Below, in pieces: positions 1 to 8,478 of a stretch of DNA of 16,284 nt. Below the pieces are notes generated by a model that saw only the letters and a program-made list of their open reading frames with translations, had not been told where the DNA came from and made no database searches. The DNA lies in NCBI GenBank assembly GCA_017425345.1, contig JAFOML010000028.1, positions 1-16,284 of the forward strand. The letters run 5' to 3'. The number at the start of each line of letters is the position of its first letter. Positions within the stretch are counted from its first letter, which is position 1. This stretch comes from Eubacterium sp. (GTDB lineage Bacteria; Bacillota_A; Clostridia; Peptostreptococcales; Anaerovoracaceae). The translations under genes were made by a program, and so were the position numbers.

Positions 1-1
1 C

Positions 2-661
2 GGCGCGGATATCGCTTACACGGTCGACGGAGATGCGTTCGGCGAGTGCAATTACGAAAGCTTCAACGCGTTCAGCGCTGAGGTCCGCATCAAGGGCTTC
101 AACATCCATCCGGGCTCGGCGAAAGGCAAGATGATCAACGCAGCAAGGATCGCCGCAGAGTTTGAGCGGATGCTTCCAGACAGCGAAACGCCGGAGCATA
201 CAGAAGGCTATGAAGGATTCTATCACCTCTGCTCGATCACGGGAGACGTGGAATCGGCAGAGATGGAATACATCGTCCGCGATCACGATAGGACGATCGC
301 GCAGACGCGCTGCGAGCACCTGCAGCAGACGGCTGCATACCTGAATGCGCAGTATGGGCCGGATACCGTCACGGTGACGATCTCCGAGAGCTACCGGAAT
401 ATGCGCGAGGTCATGGACCAGCATCCGGACCTCGTCCGGATCCCCTGCGAGATCATGCAGGAGATGGGCGTGACGCCGGATACCTCTCCGATCCGCGGCG
501 GTACGGACGGCGCGTTTCTGTCCTTCCGCGGACTCCCCTGCCCGAACCTCGGTGTGGGCGGCCATAACTTCCACGGACGGAAAGAGTTCGCGGTCCTGCA
601 GGACATGGACCGCACGGTGGAGCTGCTGCGCAGACTGGCGGAGCGGGTTGCGGCGGAATAA
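2..661 (+). CDS. pepT: Peptidase T (tripeptide aminopeptidase), 3' part; 5' end outside window
   Basis: Zinc-dependent cytoplasmic aminopeptidase of the M20 family that removes the N-terminal residue of tripeptides. The open frame is already running at base 2, so about half of a roughly 400-residue protein is present (219 residues). Visible family features are AYTVDGD near the left edge, whose Asp matches a metal-ligand position in the family; the lid-domain signature GFNIHPGSAKGKM; GGTDGAFLSFRGLPCPN; and GGHNFHGRKEF, whose second His matches the C-terminal zinc ligand. An internal ATG at 131 is not the true start, because family homology continues upstream of it. The gene ends TAA and is followed 18 bases later by a hairpin. 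The upstream half and the promoter cannot be seen. Confidence 0.93.
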   Translation, partial: GADIAYTVDGDAFGECNYESFNAFSAEVRIKGFNIHPGSAKGKMINAARIAAEFERMLPDSETPEHTEGYEGFYHLCSITGDVESAEMEYIVRDHDRTIAQTRCEHLQQTAAYLNAQYGPDTVTVTISESYRNMREVMDQHPDLVRIPCEIMQEMGVTPDTSPIRGGTDGAFLSFRGLPCPNLGVGGHNFHGRKEFAVLQDMDRTVELLRRLAERVAAE

Positions 662-679
662 TAACAAAGCAAAGAAAGA

Positions 680-711
680 GGCGGAGCTGCCGGGTGGCAT
701 GCTCCGCCGTT
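680..711. terminator. Two-way terminator between pepT and the LRR/transglutaminase gene
   Basis: GGCGGAGCTGCC (680-691) pairs with GGCA plus GCTCCGCC (696-708) around a GGGT loop, with one bulged T at 700. The pepT side is followed by GTTTGATTT, a weak U-tract. The minus-strand side reads into TCTTTCTTTGCTTTG, which is somewhat better. Both convergent genes end close by, at 661 and 721, so a shared terminator is the natural reading. Confidence 0.75.
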
Positions 712-720
712 TGATTTCTG

Positions 721-2826
721 CTATTTAACTCGTACCTTCTTCACATTTGACCAGTCGGAATAGATGGATCCATCATTCATTTCGTCATAGCCGTAAGTCC
801 GTACGCGGACAAAATAGGTTTTCTTGGATTTCAGCCCTTTGATCACATAGCTCGCCGTATTTTTGTTTTTGACCTTGTACTTTTTGACACCTTTTTTAAA
901 GGTACTGTTCGTTGCGATCTGGATCTGATACCCTTTCGTCGCCTCCGTCTGTTTCTTCCACTTGACGGTGATCTTCTTTTTCCCGGCCTTCAGTTTCGTG
1001 AGTTTAGTCGCGCCAGGTACGACTTGGAACTCAAAATTGCCGAAACCTGTGAACTGCCCGATTCCATAAACATATCCGTAACCGGTGCCGACACCGTATA
1101 CTTCTTCATATTCGACTTCGTAATCCACGCCTGGTGTAAGGCGCTCTCCGTCAAATATCACCTGCGGGACCGGAAGGAACGGTTTTCCGCTATAGACAGA
1201 ACGTGTCTGATCGATCTCGATACTGCACTTTTCGATCTGATACGGATACTCGTATCTGCCATCACTGCAGGTGATCGAAGATGCCTGCAGCACGACAGCG
1301 TTATGGGTATGTGACGCAAGCTCCTCATACTGCGCACAGGTACCGGCGTACTCGATCGTGATATTCTCCGGAAACAACCCCCAGTAGAAGGCGCTTTCGT
1401 CGATCTTTTTCAGACTCGCAGGCAGCTTCAGCTTTCTAAGATTTTCACAATCCTCAAATGCAGCTCCGATCCGCTCAATTCCTTCCGGAATAATGATCTC
1501 GCGGATCTTCCCCAGGCCTTCAAACGTATGGGAAGGCAGCTCTGTGACCGGACAGCCGCCCAGCGAAGATGCGATCGTCAGTGTATCCCCGGCTGCTGTA
1601 TCATTGAAATGAGTGATTTTCGCCATATCATGAACGATCAGATACTCATAATCACCTTCTGTCTGCCGCTGCGCGATCGGGTGCTGCTGATAGAACGTCG
1701 GCGTATAGTCCTGAATCGAGGTGTGGAAATCAAGTGTGTCAAAATACGCTTTATCCCAGAGAAAATAGCTATATGCTTCCGGTTCTATTCCATAATCCCA
1801 TGTACTGTCGATTTCATAGTACAGATCTCCGATCTTCACGAGGTTCCAGGCATGCTCCTCGCTTAACATGAAAACACAGGAAATACCTGCCCGGTTGAAC
1901 AGAAGATATGCCACTCTTGCATAGCCTCCGCAAACTGCTTTTCCGTGGAACAATCCGCCATAGATGGACTGATCATACCGGACCGCCCCCTGTTTGTCCG
2001 GCGCGCTCCAATCGGCTTCCGCTGCCTCATAATCGTAGGTAATGTTGCTGGTGATCCAGTGGTAGATTGCCTCCACTTTCTCATACTCTGTCTTTCCGGA
2101 AAGGTTCAGGTCTGCAAGGATCCGATCCGCTCGTTCGACCGAAGCAGCAAACTGATCTACTCCATCCACCGTCTCACAAAAGCTGCCGTCATAGATCGCC
2201 TTCGCGATCATGAGCCTGCCCTCTTCTGTATCGTCCATGGCATCCGGAAACTCGATCCGCTGTAGATCCCCGGTATTCTGAAATGCGCTGACGCCAACCT
2301 CTCTCACATGTTCCGGAATCTTCACTTCCATAAGTGAGAGACAACCTAAAAATGCATTGCTGCCGATCTCGGTAAGGGAATCCGGAAGCTCGACGGATTG
2401 CAGATTATGATAATGCCAGAGGCCTCCGCTGCTAATCGCGGAGGTTCCGTCACGCACGACGATGTGCGTCACATCATCCGGATGATAGCCCAGCTGCTCG
2501 AACGCGCCTGCGTTGAGACTCACTGTATCTCCGGATAATGTCAGCGTATAATCGCCGGCCGGTCCGCTGATCGACCATTCGGTGCCATAGTACTCGCCGG
2601 AAGTCGCCGAAGCTCTGACACGTGTTCCTTTCGGGGCGAAAACAAGCGGTTCTGTCCCCTCTTCATAAGCGATGCCTGCACCCGGAAGTCCAGCTGCTTC
2701 AACGGGATTCTGCGGACGGATGCTGTTCTCTGCACCGTACACGGGCAAGCTGATTCCAAATAGAAACACAGCGATCATCATGCTCAGGAGGAATATCCTT
2801 CGGTTTTTACAATCGGTCGGTTTCAT
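721..2826 (-). CDS. Exported LRR / transglutaminase-like / fibronectin-III surface protein
   Basis: A predicted secreted or wall-associated protein of 701 residues. Residues 1-32 form a signal peptide: basic NRR, hydrophobic IFLLSMMIAVFLFGISL, then a likely cut near VYGA. BspA-like LRR units occur at about 140-197 (LTEIGSNAFLGC, then EVGVSAFQNTG) and again at about 425-490. Between them, at about 245-345, is a transglutaminase/protease-like core with an apparent triad of Cys299 (KAVCGGYA), His325 (EEHAWNLV) and Asp340 (EIDSTWD). Residues 530-603 resemble an Ig-like repeat (LTPGVDYEVEY) and 605-701 an Fn3 domain ending in a very basic tail (KKVRVK). The start has AGGTGG at 2831-2836. No sortase motif or C-terminal membrane segment is visible. 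Substrate and biological role are unknown; adhesion or cell-wall remodelling is inference. Confidence 0.88.
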   Translation of the reverse strand: MKPTDCKNRRIFLLSMMIAVFLFGISLPVYGAENSIRPQNPVEAAGLPGAGIAYEEGTEPLVFAPKGTRVRASATSGEYYGTEWSISGPAGDYTLTLSGDTVSLNAGAFEQLGYHPDDVTHIVVRDGTSAISSGGLWHYHNLQSVELPDSLTEIGSNAFLGCLSLMEVKIPEHVREVGVSAFQNTGDLQRIEFPDAMDDTEEGRLMIAKAIYDGSFCETVDGVDQFAASVERADRILADLNLSGKTEYEKVEAIYHWITSNITYDYEAAEADWSAPDKQGAVRYDQSIYGGLFHGKAVCGGYARVAYLLFNRAGISCVFMLSEEHAWNLVKIGDLYYEIDSTWDYGIEPEAYSYFLWDKAYFDTLDFHTSIQDYTPTFYQQHPIAQRQTEGDYEYLIVHDMAKITHFNDTAAGDTLTIASSLGGCPVTELPSHTFEGLGKIREIIIPEGIERIGAAFEDCENLRKLKLPASLKKIDESAFYWGLFPENITIEYAGTCAQYEELASHTHNAVVLQASSITCSDGRYEYPYQIEKCSIEIDQTRSVYSGKPFLPVPQVIFDGERLTPGVDYEVEYEEVYGVGTGYGYVYGIGQFTGFGNFEFQVVPGATKLTKLKAGKKKITVKWKKQTEATKGYQIQIATNSTFKKGVKKYKVKNKNTASYVIKGLKSKKTYFVRVRTYGYDEMNDGSIYSDWSNVKKVRVK

Positions 2827-2836
2827 GTGGCCACCT

Positions 2837-2980
2837 CTATTTGATCTTGATCTTTACGGTTTTGGAATAGGGGCTGTAATAGACTTTGTCCCCGGCCTTC
2901 ACAAAAGCGATGACGCGGTACGCATACTTCTTCCCCTTCGTCAGTCCGCGGTGCTCTGTAAAAAACTCCTGTTTTTTTGG
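2837..2980 (-). pseudogene. C-terminal relic of a fibronectin-III domain protein
   Basis: Reading the minus strand towards a TAG at 2837-2839 gives about 46 residues with clear Fn3 C-terminal character: FFTEHRGLTKGKKYAYRVIA, then FVKAGDKVYYSPYS, then KTVKIKIK. It has the same architecture as the end of the next gene (GLKSKKTYFVRVRTYG, then VKKVRVK). There is no ATG, GTG or TTG in frame before it, and upstream the frame runs into the 3' end of the hydrolase gene. It therefore looks like the tail of a lost surface-protein gene, perhaps a former tandem paralogue. An untracked frameshift joining it to another gene is the alternative. Confidence 0.6.
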
Positions 2981-2988
2981 AACGCTCT

Positions 2989-3768
2989 CTACCCCTCCCA
3001 AGTAAACAGCTCCGCCGCCAGCGCAGCCACCCTGACCGGATTTTCAGGATCCTCGCTGATCGTATGCCCCTCGCCCGGAAACACGGTAATCGGATACCCG
3101 AACTGCGCGGCAAACTTTTCTGCCTCCTCCACCGGCACCGTCGGATCCGCAGCGCCATGCGCCATCGCAAACTTCACGTCCGCCGGCTTCTTCTCCTCAA
3201 ACAGCCGGAACAGATCATAGTCCTCCAGATCCTCAAGAAATCCCTCCGTGATCCGGATCACATCCGTTCCGCCGAGCGTCAGATCGATATAGCCCTTCGC
3301 CGCAAGTTCCGCCCGCTTGGCCGAACCCGGCCTCGCATGCGGATGCTTCTGAATCAGCTCCGGGAAGTTCACCGCTGCGCACCGCAAAAATGCCCGTCTG
3401 CCGGCATGCGGCCGCGTCGCGAGATAAGACCCCAGAATATATGCGCCAAAGCTCGAGCCGAAATAGCAGACCTCCGCCTCAGGAAGCGTCTCCCGGACAT
3501 ACTGCTCGACTCTCGCCAGGCTGTCCAGGCAGTTCGGAACCCGGAGTTCGTCCTCTCTCGCCTCCGCGCTGCCGTGCCCCGGCTGATCGTAGGCAATGAC
3601 TCCGATCCCCCTGGGAATCAGCTGCTGGAACAGGTTGACGGCATTCGAGCTCTCCTTGCTGCTGCAGAATCCGTGGATCACGATGACGGCTCTGCTGCAC
3701 CCTTCAGGAAACTCTGCGATGCAGGGGATCTCTGCCCCGCTTGCCTTCTTTAACAAAACCTCCATCAT
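2989..3768 (-). CDS. Alpha/beta hydrolase (serine hydrolase, S33/esterase-like)
   Basis: A cytoplasmic alpha/beta-hydrolase-fold enzyme of 259 residues; its substrate cannot be read from sequence. Fold landmarks are the oxyanion segment VIVIHGFCSSKESS (28-41), AYDQPGHGSA (59-68), the nucleophile elbow GSSFG with Ser106, the acid Asp208 in HGAADPTVP and His235 in GEGHT. No signal peptide is present. AGGTGAG (3774-3780) precedes two consecutive ATG codons at 3766-3768 and 3763-3765 by 5 and 8 bases, so translation may begin at either. The gene follows the kinase gene by 15 bases and is probably co-transcribed with it. The closest family description is a BAAT/dienelactone or acylaminoacyl-peptidase-like hydrolase; a precise name would be a guess. 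Confidence 0.9.
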   Translation of the reverse strand: MMEVLLKKASGAEIPCIAEFPEGCSRAVIVIHGFCSSKESSNAVNLFQQLIPRGIGVIAYDQPGHGSAEAREDELRVPNCLDSLARVEQYVRETLPEAEVCYFGSSFGAYILGSYLATRPHAGRRAFLRCAAVNFPELIQKHPHARPGSAKRAELAAKGYIDLTLGGTDVIRITEGFLEDLEDYDLFRLFEEKKPADVKFAMAHGAADPTVPVEEAEKFAAQFGYPITVFPGEGHTISEDPENPVRVAALAAELFTWEG

Positions 3769-3783
3769 CGCATCTCACCTGAA

Positions 3784-5415
3784 TTATTCATCATCATCGC
3801 TGCTGACGTTGCCGTCAGATGCGGTGTTTTTCTTCTTGCTTTTCTTCGAGGAATCACCGGACGATTTCTCCGAGGACTTATTCGACGAATCGTCCTTACC
3901 CTTACTCTCTTCCTTCTTCGCCTTGGCAGGTTCCGGTTCCGGTTCTGTGACGGTCAGGCGTATGTAAGCTGTACAGCCGCCGGCAGAGACCGTCAGACGG
4001 GTCGTCCCCGCATTCCTTGCAATGACCTTCCCCTTCCGATTGACCTTGGCGATAAACAGATCATCGGACTCATAAGTGATCTTTTCCTCTGCAAACTCCT
4101 CCGGAGAGAGAACCGGCAGAAGCTCTTCTGAATCTCCGGCTTCCAGTGTCATTCGCGCCGGAATCCCGCTGATCCGCGTCACCTTGGGAAGGACCTTGAT
4201 TGCGACCTCTCGGCCGAATTCTTTGGCATACATCGTCAGGTAGGCGGTTCCGGGCTTGACCGCGGTGATCACACCCTTCTCATCCACGGTGAACACTTCC
4301 ACATCGGAGGAAGAAAAGGTGATCACCTCATCAGCAAACCGTTCCGGCTCTACCGTATAGTTCGGAGCAAGCGTCTCTCCGATATAGATACTTTCTTCGG
4401 ATTTGATCCCCTTGATCGCCGTCACTTCCTTGGGGATCGACAGATAAAGACCACCGGCGATCAAAAGCGCGATCGCTGCGATAAACGCGACGACTCTGCG
4501 CCTGCGGGATGCATTTTGCTGCGAATCCGGGTTCTGAACCGACAGAGCTTCCAGATCCTTCAGCATCTCCTCAGCGGACGCATACCGGTCTTCCGGATCG
4601 AAGGCGCAGGCCTTCAGCACGATCCTCTTCAGCTCCTCGGAACCATGGATCGGCGGAAGGAGTTCCTTTCCGGCAATGCGCTGCGCAAACGCCTCTTCTC
4701 CGGATTCTTCCGTCAGCCGCTCCGGGATCGCGGGCAGGAACGCATCGCGGCCCTGATTCAGATACTTGTACATGACAAGTCCCAGAGAATAAAGGTCTGC
4801 GGAAGCCGTGTACGGTTTTCCGCGATAGACCTCCGGCGCCATATAGGGGAACGTGCCCTTGCGGCCGGCTGCCTTTTCAGCTGATTCCGTGATCACGGAC
4901 AACCCAAAATCCCCCAGCTTAAAGCTTCCACTGGGGGAATAGAAAATATTCGCAGGCTTAATATCCCGGTGCACGATCCCGTACTGCGCGCAGAAATCAA
5001 GACCGCGGCAGATGTCGATTCCCATGCTGAGAACCGTAGCGGGTGTCATCGGGTTGTGATCGATATATTCGGTAAGAGGAGTCAGCTCCTCCATGCGTAT
5101 CAGGATATCCCAGCCTCCGTCATTCTCATGACGGATGATCTGGTGATCTTCGTAGCTGACGATGTAGCTGGAACCCTTGAGTCGGGACATCAGGTCAAAC
5201 TCACTGATGACCTGCTGGGCAAAATGCTCTGCCCCCTCTTCACCCGGCTGACTTTCCGGCACAGAAATATACTTCAGCGCGGAAGTAGAGGAAATTCCAA
5301 ACTCATCTTCCCTGCGGATCTGATAGACCTGCCCTACGGAACCTTCGCCGAGCTTCCGCGTGACTTTCCACTCACCGAAGATCGGTTCATATTGTCTGAT
5401 TGCGCTGTCTGTCAT
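3784..5415 (-). CDS. Membrane Ser/Thr protein kinase with two Ig-like (Big_2) ectodomains
   Basis: A bacterial eukaryotic-type (Hanks) kinase of 543 residues that should phosphorylate Ser/Thr on cytoplasmic targets. Residues 14-290 are the kinase domain: glycine loop GEGSVG (23-28), ATP lysine Lys48, catalytic loop HRDIKPAN (149-156, Asp151), DFG (169-171) and APE (193-195); all catalytic elements are intact. A basic stop-transfer patch (RRRR, 304-307) precedes one membrane helix at about 308-326. Outside lie two Big_2-like Ig domains, about 330-408 and 412-490, and then a disordered tail rich in Ser, Lys, Glu and Asp (493-543). PASTA repeats, the usual ectodomain of PrkC/Stk1 kinases, are absent, and no PP2C phosphatase gene lies beside it. 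The start is supported by AAGGA five bases before ATG. Confidence 0.92.
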   Translation of the reverse strand: MTDSAIRQYEPIFGEWKVTRKLGEGSVGQVYQIRREDEFGISSTSALKYISVPESQPGEEGAEHFAQQVISEFDLMSRLKGSSYIVSYEDHQIIRHENDGGWDILIRMEELTPLTEYIDHNPMTPATVLSMGIDICRGLDFCAQYGIVHRDIKPANIFYSPSGSFKLGDFGLSVITESAEKAAGRKGTFPYMAPEVYRGKPYTASADLYSLGLVMYKYLNQGRDAFLPAIPERLTEESGEEAFAQRIAGKELLPPIHGSEELKRIVLKACAFDPEDRYASAEEMLKDLEALSVQNPDSQQNASRRRRVVAFIAAIALLIAGGLYLSIPKEVTAIKGIKSEESIYIGETLAPNYTVEPERFADEVITFSSSDVEVFTVDEKGVITAVKPGTAYLTMYAKEFGREVAIKVLPKVTRISGIPARMTLEAGDSEELLPVLSPEEFAEEKITYESDDLFIAKVNRKGKVIARNAGTTRLTVSAGGCTAYIRLTVTEPEPEPAKAKKEESKGKDDSSNKSSEKSSGDSSKKSKKKNTASDGNVSSDDDE

Positions 5416-5423
5416 CCTAATCC

Positions 5424-5651
5424 TTATTTCTTCAAATACGGGAAATCTCTCTGTTCACGTTGGTAAGACTCCCTGAGATCCTGCCGGAGAAGCAGCATTG
5501 CCTCCAGCGCATCCCACTCTTCGTCTTCCGTCAGTACTATTGTACCATCTTTTTCAATAAATTTCCTCTTATATTTCAGAACGAAAGGATTTGATTTCTC
5601 CCAACTGCGGAGATGCTCTGAAAGAAGCGCCTCATCCGGATCCTGCCCCCT
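5424..5651 (-). pseudogene. Small ORF remnant without a canonical start, just upstream of the kinase
   Basis: The minus strand is open for 76 codons between TAG (5652-5654) and TAA (5424-5426), and it reads like real protein: DEALLSEHLRSWEKS, VLKYKRKFIEKDGTIVL and TEDEEWDALEAMLLL, ending QRDFPYLKK. No ATG, GTG or TTG lies in its first 50 codons; the only ATG (5496-5498) would give a 24-residue peptide. An ATG two codons upstream of the TAG (5658-5660) is stopped by it and abuts the ilvD terminator. A rare ATT start after AAGAGGAAATTT is conceivable. The ORF ends 8 bases before the kinase ATG, as a coupled partner gene would. I do not recognise the family. A 5'-truncated gene or an unusual start are both possible. 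Confidence 0.45.
5539..5547 (-). promoter_or_regulatory. Possible extended -10 promoter for the kinase gene
   Basis: The minus strand reads TGGTACAAT: a -10 hexamer one base off consensus (TACAAT, 5539-5544) preceded by the TGn extension. No good -35 lies at 16-18 bases. It would start RNA about 117 bases before the kinase ATG, inside the small ORF remnant. This is the only plausible promoter I see after the ilvD terminator. Confidence 0.35.
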
Positions 5652-5660
5652 CTATCTCAT

Positions 5661-5700
5661 CAAAAAAAACACCGCCCCCGCACATTATGTGCAGGAGCAG
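5661..5700 (-). terminator. Rho-independent terminator of the ilv operon
   Basis: On the minus strand CTGCTCCTGCACA (5688-5700) pairs with TGTGCGGGGGCGG (5672-5684), a 13-pair stem that includes some G-U pairs, around a three-base loop. It is followed by TG and eight consecutive T (A on the plus strand, 5661-5668). It lies 13 bases after the ilvD stop codon. The stem and the tract are both strong. Confidence 0.9.
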
Positions 5701-5713
5701 TATATCGATTCTA

Positions 5714-7381
5714 TCAGTCTTCCATCATGACCGCGCCCTTGCAGGACGGACCAACCATCTTGGAATAGCGGTACAGCCAACCGCTCTTGACTTTCGGCTC
5801 ATGCGGAACATATGCCGCACGGCGCGCCTCGAGCTCTTCGTCCGAAAGCAGCACGTTCAGCGTACCGGCTGTGATGTCGATCGCGATCTGGTCGCCTTCC
5901 TCGATCAGGCCGATATTGCCGCCGTTTGCAGCTTCCGGACAAACGTGTCCGATGGATGCGCCGCGGCTCGCTCCGCTGAAGCGTCCGTCCGTGATCAGCG
6001 CCACGGTCTTGTCCAGCTTCATGCCGGCCAGCGCGCTGGTCGGGTTCAGCATCTCGCGCATTCCCGGGCCGCCCTTCGGGCCCTCATAGCGGATGACCAC
6101 GACGTCTCCGTCCTTGATCTTTCCGGCATAGATGTCCGCGATCGCCTCTTCCTCTCCGTCATAGACGCGTGCCGGACCGGTGTGCTGCATCATCTCCGGC
6201 GCGACTGCGCTGCGCTTTACGACTGCGCCTTCCTGCGCGATATTGCCCCAGAGGATCTGGATGCCGCCGGTCTCACTGTACGGATTGTCGATCGTGCGGA
6301 TCGCATCGGTCTTGATATATTTTCCTTCGATATTCTCCCCGACGGTCTTTCCGTTCGCGGTAATCAGAGAAGTATCGATCAGTCCTTTCTTGTTCAGCTC
6401 TGCGATGACAGCCTGCACACCGCCTGCGCGGTTCAGGTCGTGCATGTGCGTACCGCCTGCCGGTGCCAGGTGGCACAGGTTCGGGGTCTTGCTGCTGAGC
6501 TCGTTGAAGATCTCCATGTTCAGCTCGATACCGGCCTCGTTCGCGATCGCGAGCAGGTGCAGTACGGAGTTGGAGGAGCAGCCCAGCGCCATGTCGCATG
6601 CCAGCGCGTTACGGATGGACTTCTCGTTGACGATCTGACGGGCAGTGATGTTCTTTGCTACCAGGTTCATGATTGCCATGCCGGCGTGCTTCGCCAGCAT
6701 GATGCGGTTGCTGTCGACAGCCGGGATTGTGCCGTTACCGGGCAGTCCGATTCCAAGCGCCTCGCAGAGGCAGTTCATGCTGTTCGCGGTGTACATGCCG
6801 CTGCAGGATCCGCAGCCCGGGCATACGTTCTGCTCGAACTCCAGCAGGCCTTCATCGTCGATGATGCCGGCCTTCCGCGCGCCTACCGCCTCGAACATCT
6901 TGGAAAGCGAAGTCTCCTCCCCGCCAACAAGACCGCTCATCATCGGTCCACCGGAGCAGACGACTGCCGGAATGTCCAGACGCAGCGCGCCCATGAGCAT
7001 TCCCGGTACGATCTTATCGCAGTTCGGTACCAGTACGAGTCCGTCGAACTGGTGCGCCTGCGCCATGGATTCCACACTGTCCGCGATCAGTTCGCGGCTG
7101 GGGAGCGAATACTTCATCCCGATATGACCCATCGCGATGCCGTCACAGACACCGATCGCCGGAACCATGATCGGGGTTCCACCGGCCATTCTGACGCCGG
7201 CCTTGACTGCCTCGGTGATCTTATCCAGATGCATATGGCCTGGTACGATCTCACTGTGCGCGGAAACCACGCCGATGAGCGGCTGAGCCAGTTCTTCCTC
7301 GGTATATCCCATCGCGTAGAACAAGCTCCGCATCGGTGCGCGTTCTACTCCCTTGGTTACATTGTCACTTCTCTTAGACAT
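5714..7381 (-). CDS. ilvD: Dihydroxy-acid dehydratase
   Basis: Iron-sulfur enzyme that dehydrates 2,3-dihydroxy-isovalerate and 2,3-dihydroxy-3-methylvalerate to the 2-keto acids, the third common step of valine and isoleucine synthesis. Its 555 residues match the usual length of about 550-560. Family signatures are [10 protein letters not shown] (119-128) and [19 protein letters not shown] (187-205), which supply the expected cluster cysteines (Cys121 and those in the CGSC region), plus [12 protein letters not shown] near the N-terminus and GRFSGASRG near the C-terminus. It is the last gene of ilvBNCD, 61 bases after ilvC, with an intervening hairpin. AAAGGAAC lies 6 bases before the ATG. 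The start [20 protein letters not shown] is the family-typical one. It is intact, with no missing motif. Confidence 0.97.
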   Translation of the reverse strand: MSKRSDNVTKGVERAPMRSLFYAMGYTEEELAQPLIGVVSAHSEIVPGHMHLDKITEAVKAGVRMAGGTPIMVPAIGVCDGIAMGHIGMKYSLPSRELIADSVESMAQAHQFDGLVLVPNCDKIVPGMLMGALRLDIPAVVCSGGPMMSGLVGGEETSLSKMFEAVGARKAGIIDDEGLLEFEQNVCPGCGSCSGMYTANSMNCLCEALGIGLPGNGTIPAVDSNRIMLAKHAGMAIMNLVAKNITARQIVNEKSIRNALACDMALGCSSNSVLHLLAIANEAGIELNMEIFNELSSKTPNLCHLAPAGGTHMHDLNRAGGVQAVIAELNKKGLIDTSLITANGKTVGENIEGKYIKTDAIRTIDNPYSETGGIQILWGNIAQEGAVVKRSAVAPEMMQHTGPARVYDGEEEAIADIYAGKIKDGDVVVIRYEGPKGGPGMREMLNPTSALAGMKLDKTVALITDGRFSGASRGASIGHVCPEAANGGNIGLIEEGDQIAIDITAGTLNVLLSDEELEARRAAYVPHEPKVKSGWLYRYSKMVGPSCKGAVMMED

Positions 7382-7401
7382 ATTCGTTCCTTTCTGCGGG
7401 A

Positions 7402-7428
7402 AACCCCGCCGTTCAGGCCGGCGGGGTT
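7402..7428 (-). terminator. Intercistronic hairpin between ilvC and ilvD (attenuator-like or stability element)
   Basis: AACCCCGCCG (7402-7411) and CGGCGGGGTT (7419-7428) form a perfect 10-pair, very GC-rich stem with a 7-base loop. On the transcribed strand it is followed by only TTTCCC, a poor U-tract. The ilvD ribosome binding site begins about 10 bases later. It may partly terminate transcription, set ilvD dosage, or mark an RNA processing or stability boundary. Confidence 0.6.
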
Positions 7429-7442
7429 CAGCTTCAGATTAC

Positions 7443-8465
<1,023 letters not shown>

Positions 8466-8478
8466 TTATTCACAAAAT

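Noticed and set aside
2823..3170. 115-codon minus-strand frame overlapping the hydrolase gene and the Fn3 relic
   Set aside because: It is Arg-rich (MRWRMALRIRRCRWRRQK) and out of frame with both the hydrolase and the relic. The other two frames explain the region better.
5496..5498. Short 24-residue ORF (MLLLRQDL...) as an independent gene before the kinase
   Set aside because: The GGAGG in front of the ATG is only two bases away, too close for efficient initiation, and the peptide is simply the tail of the longer start-less frame.
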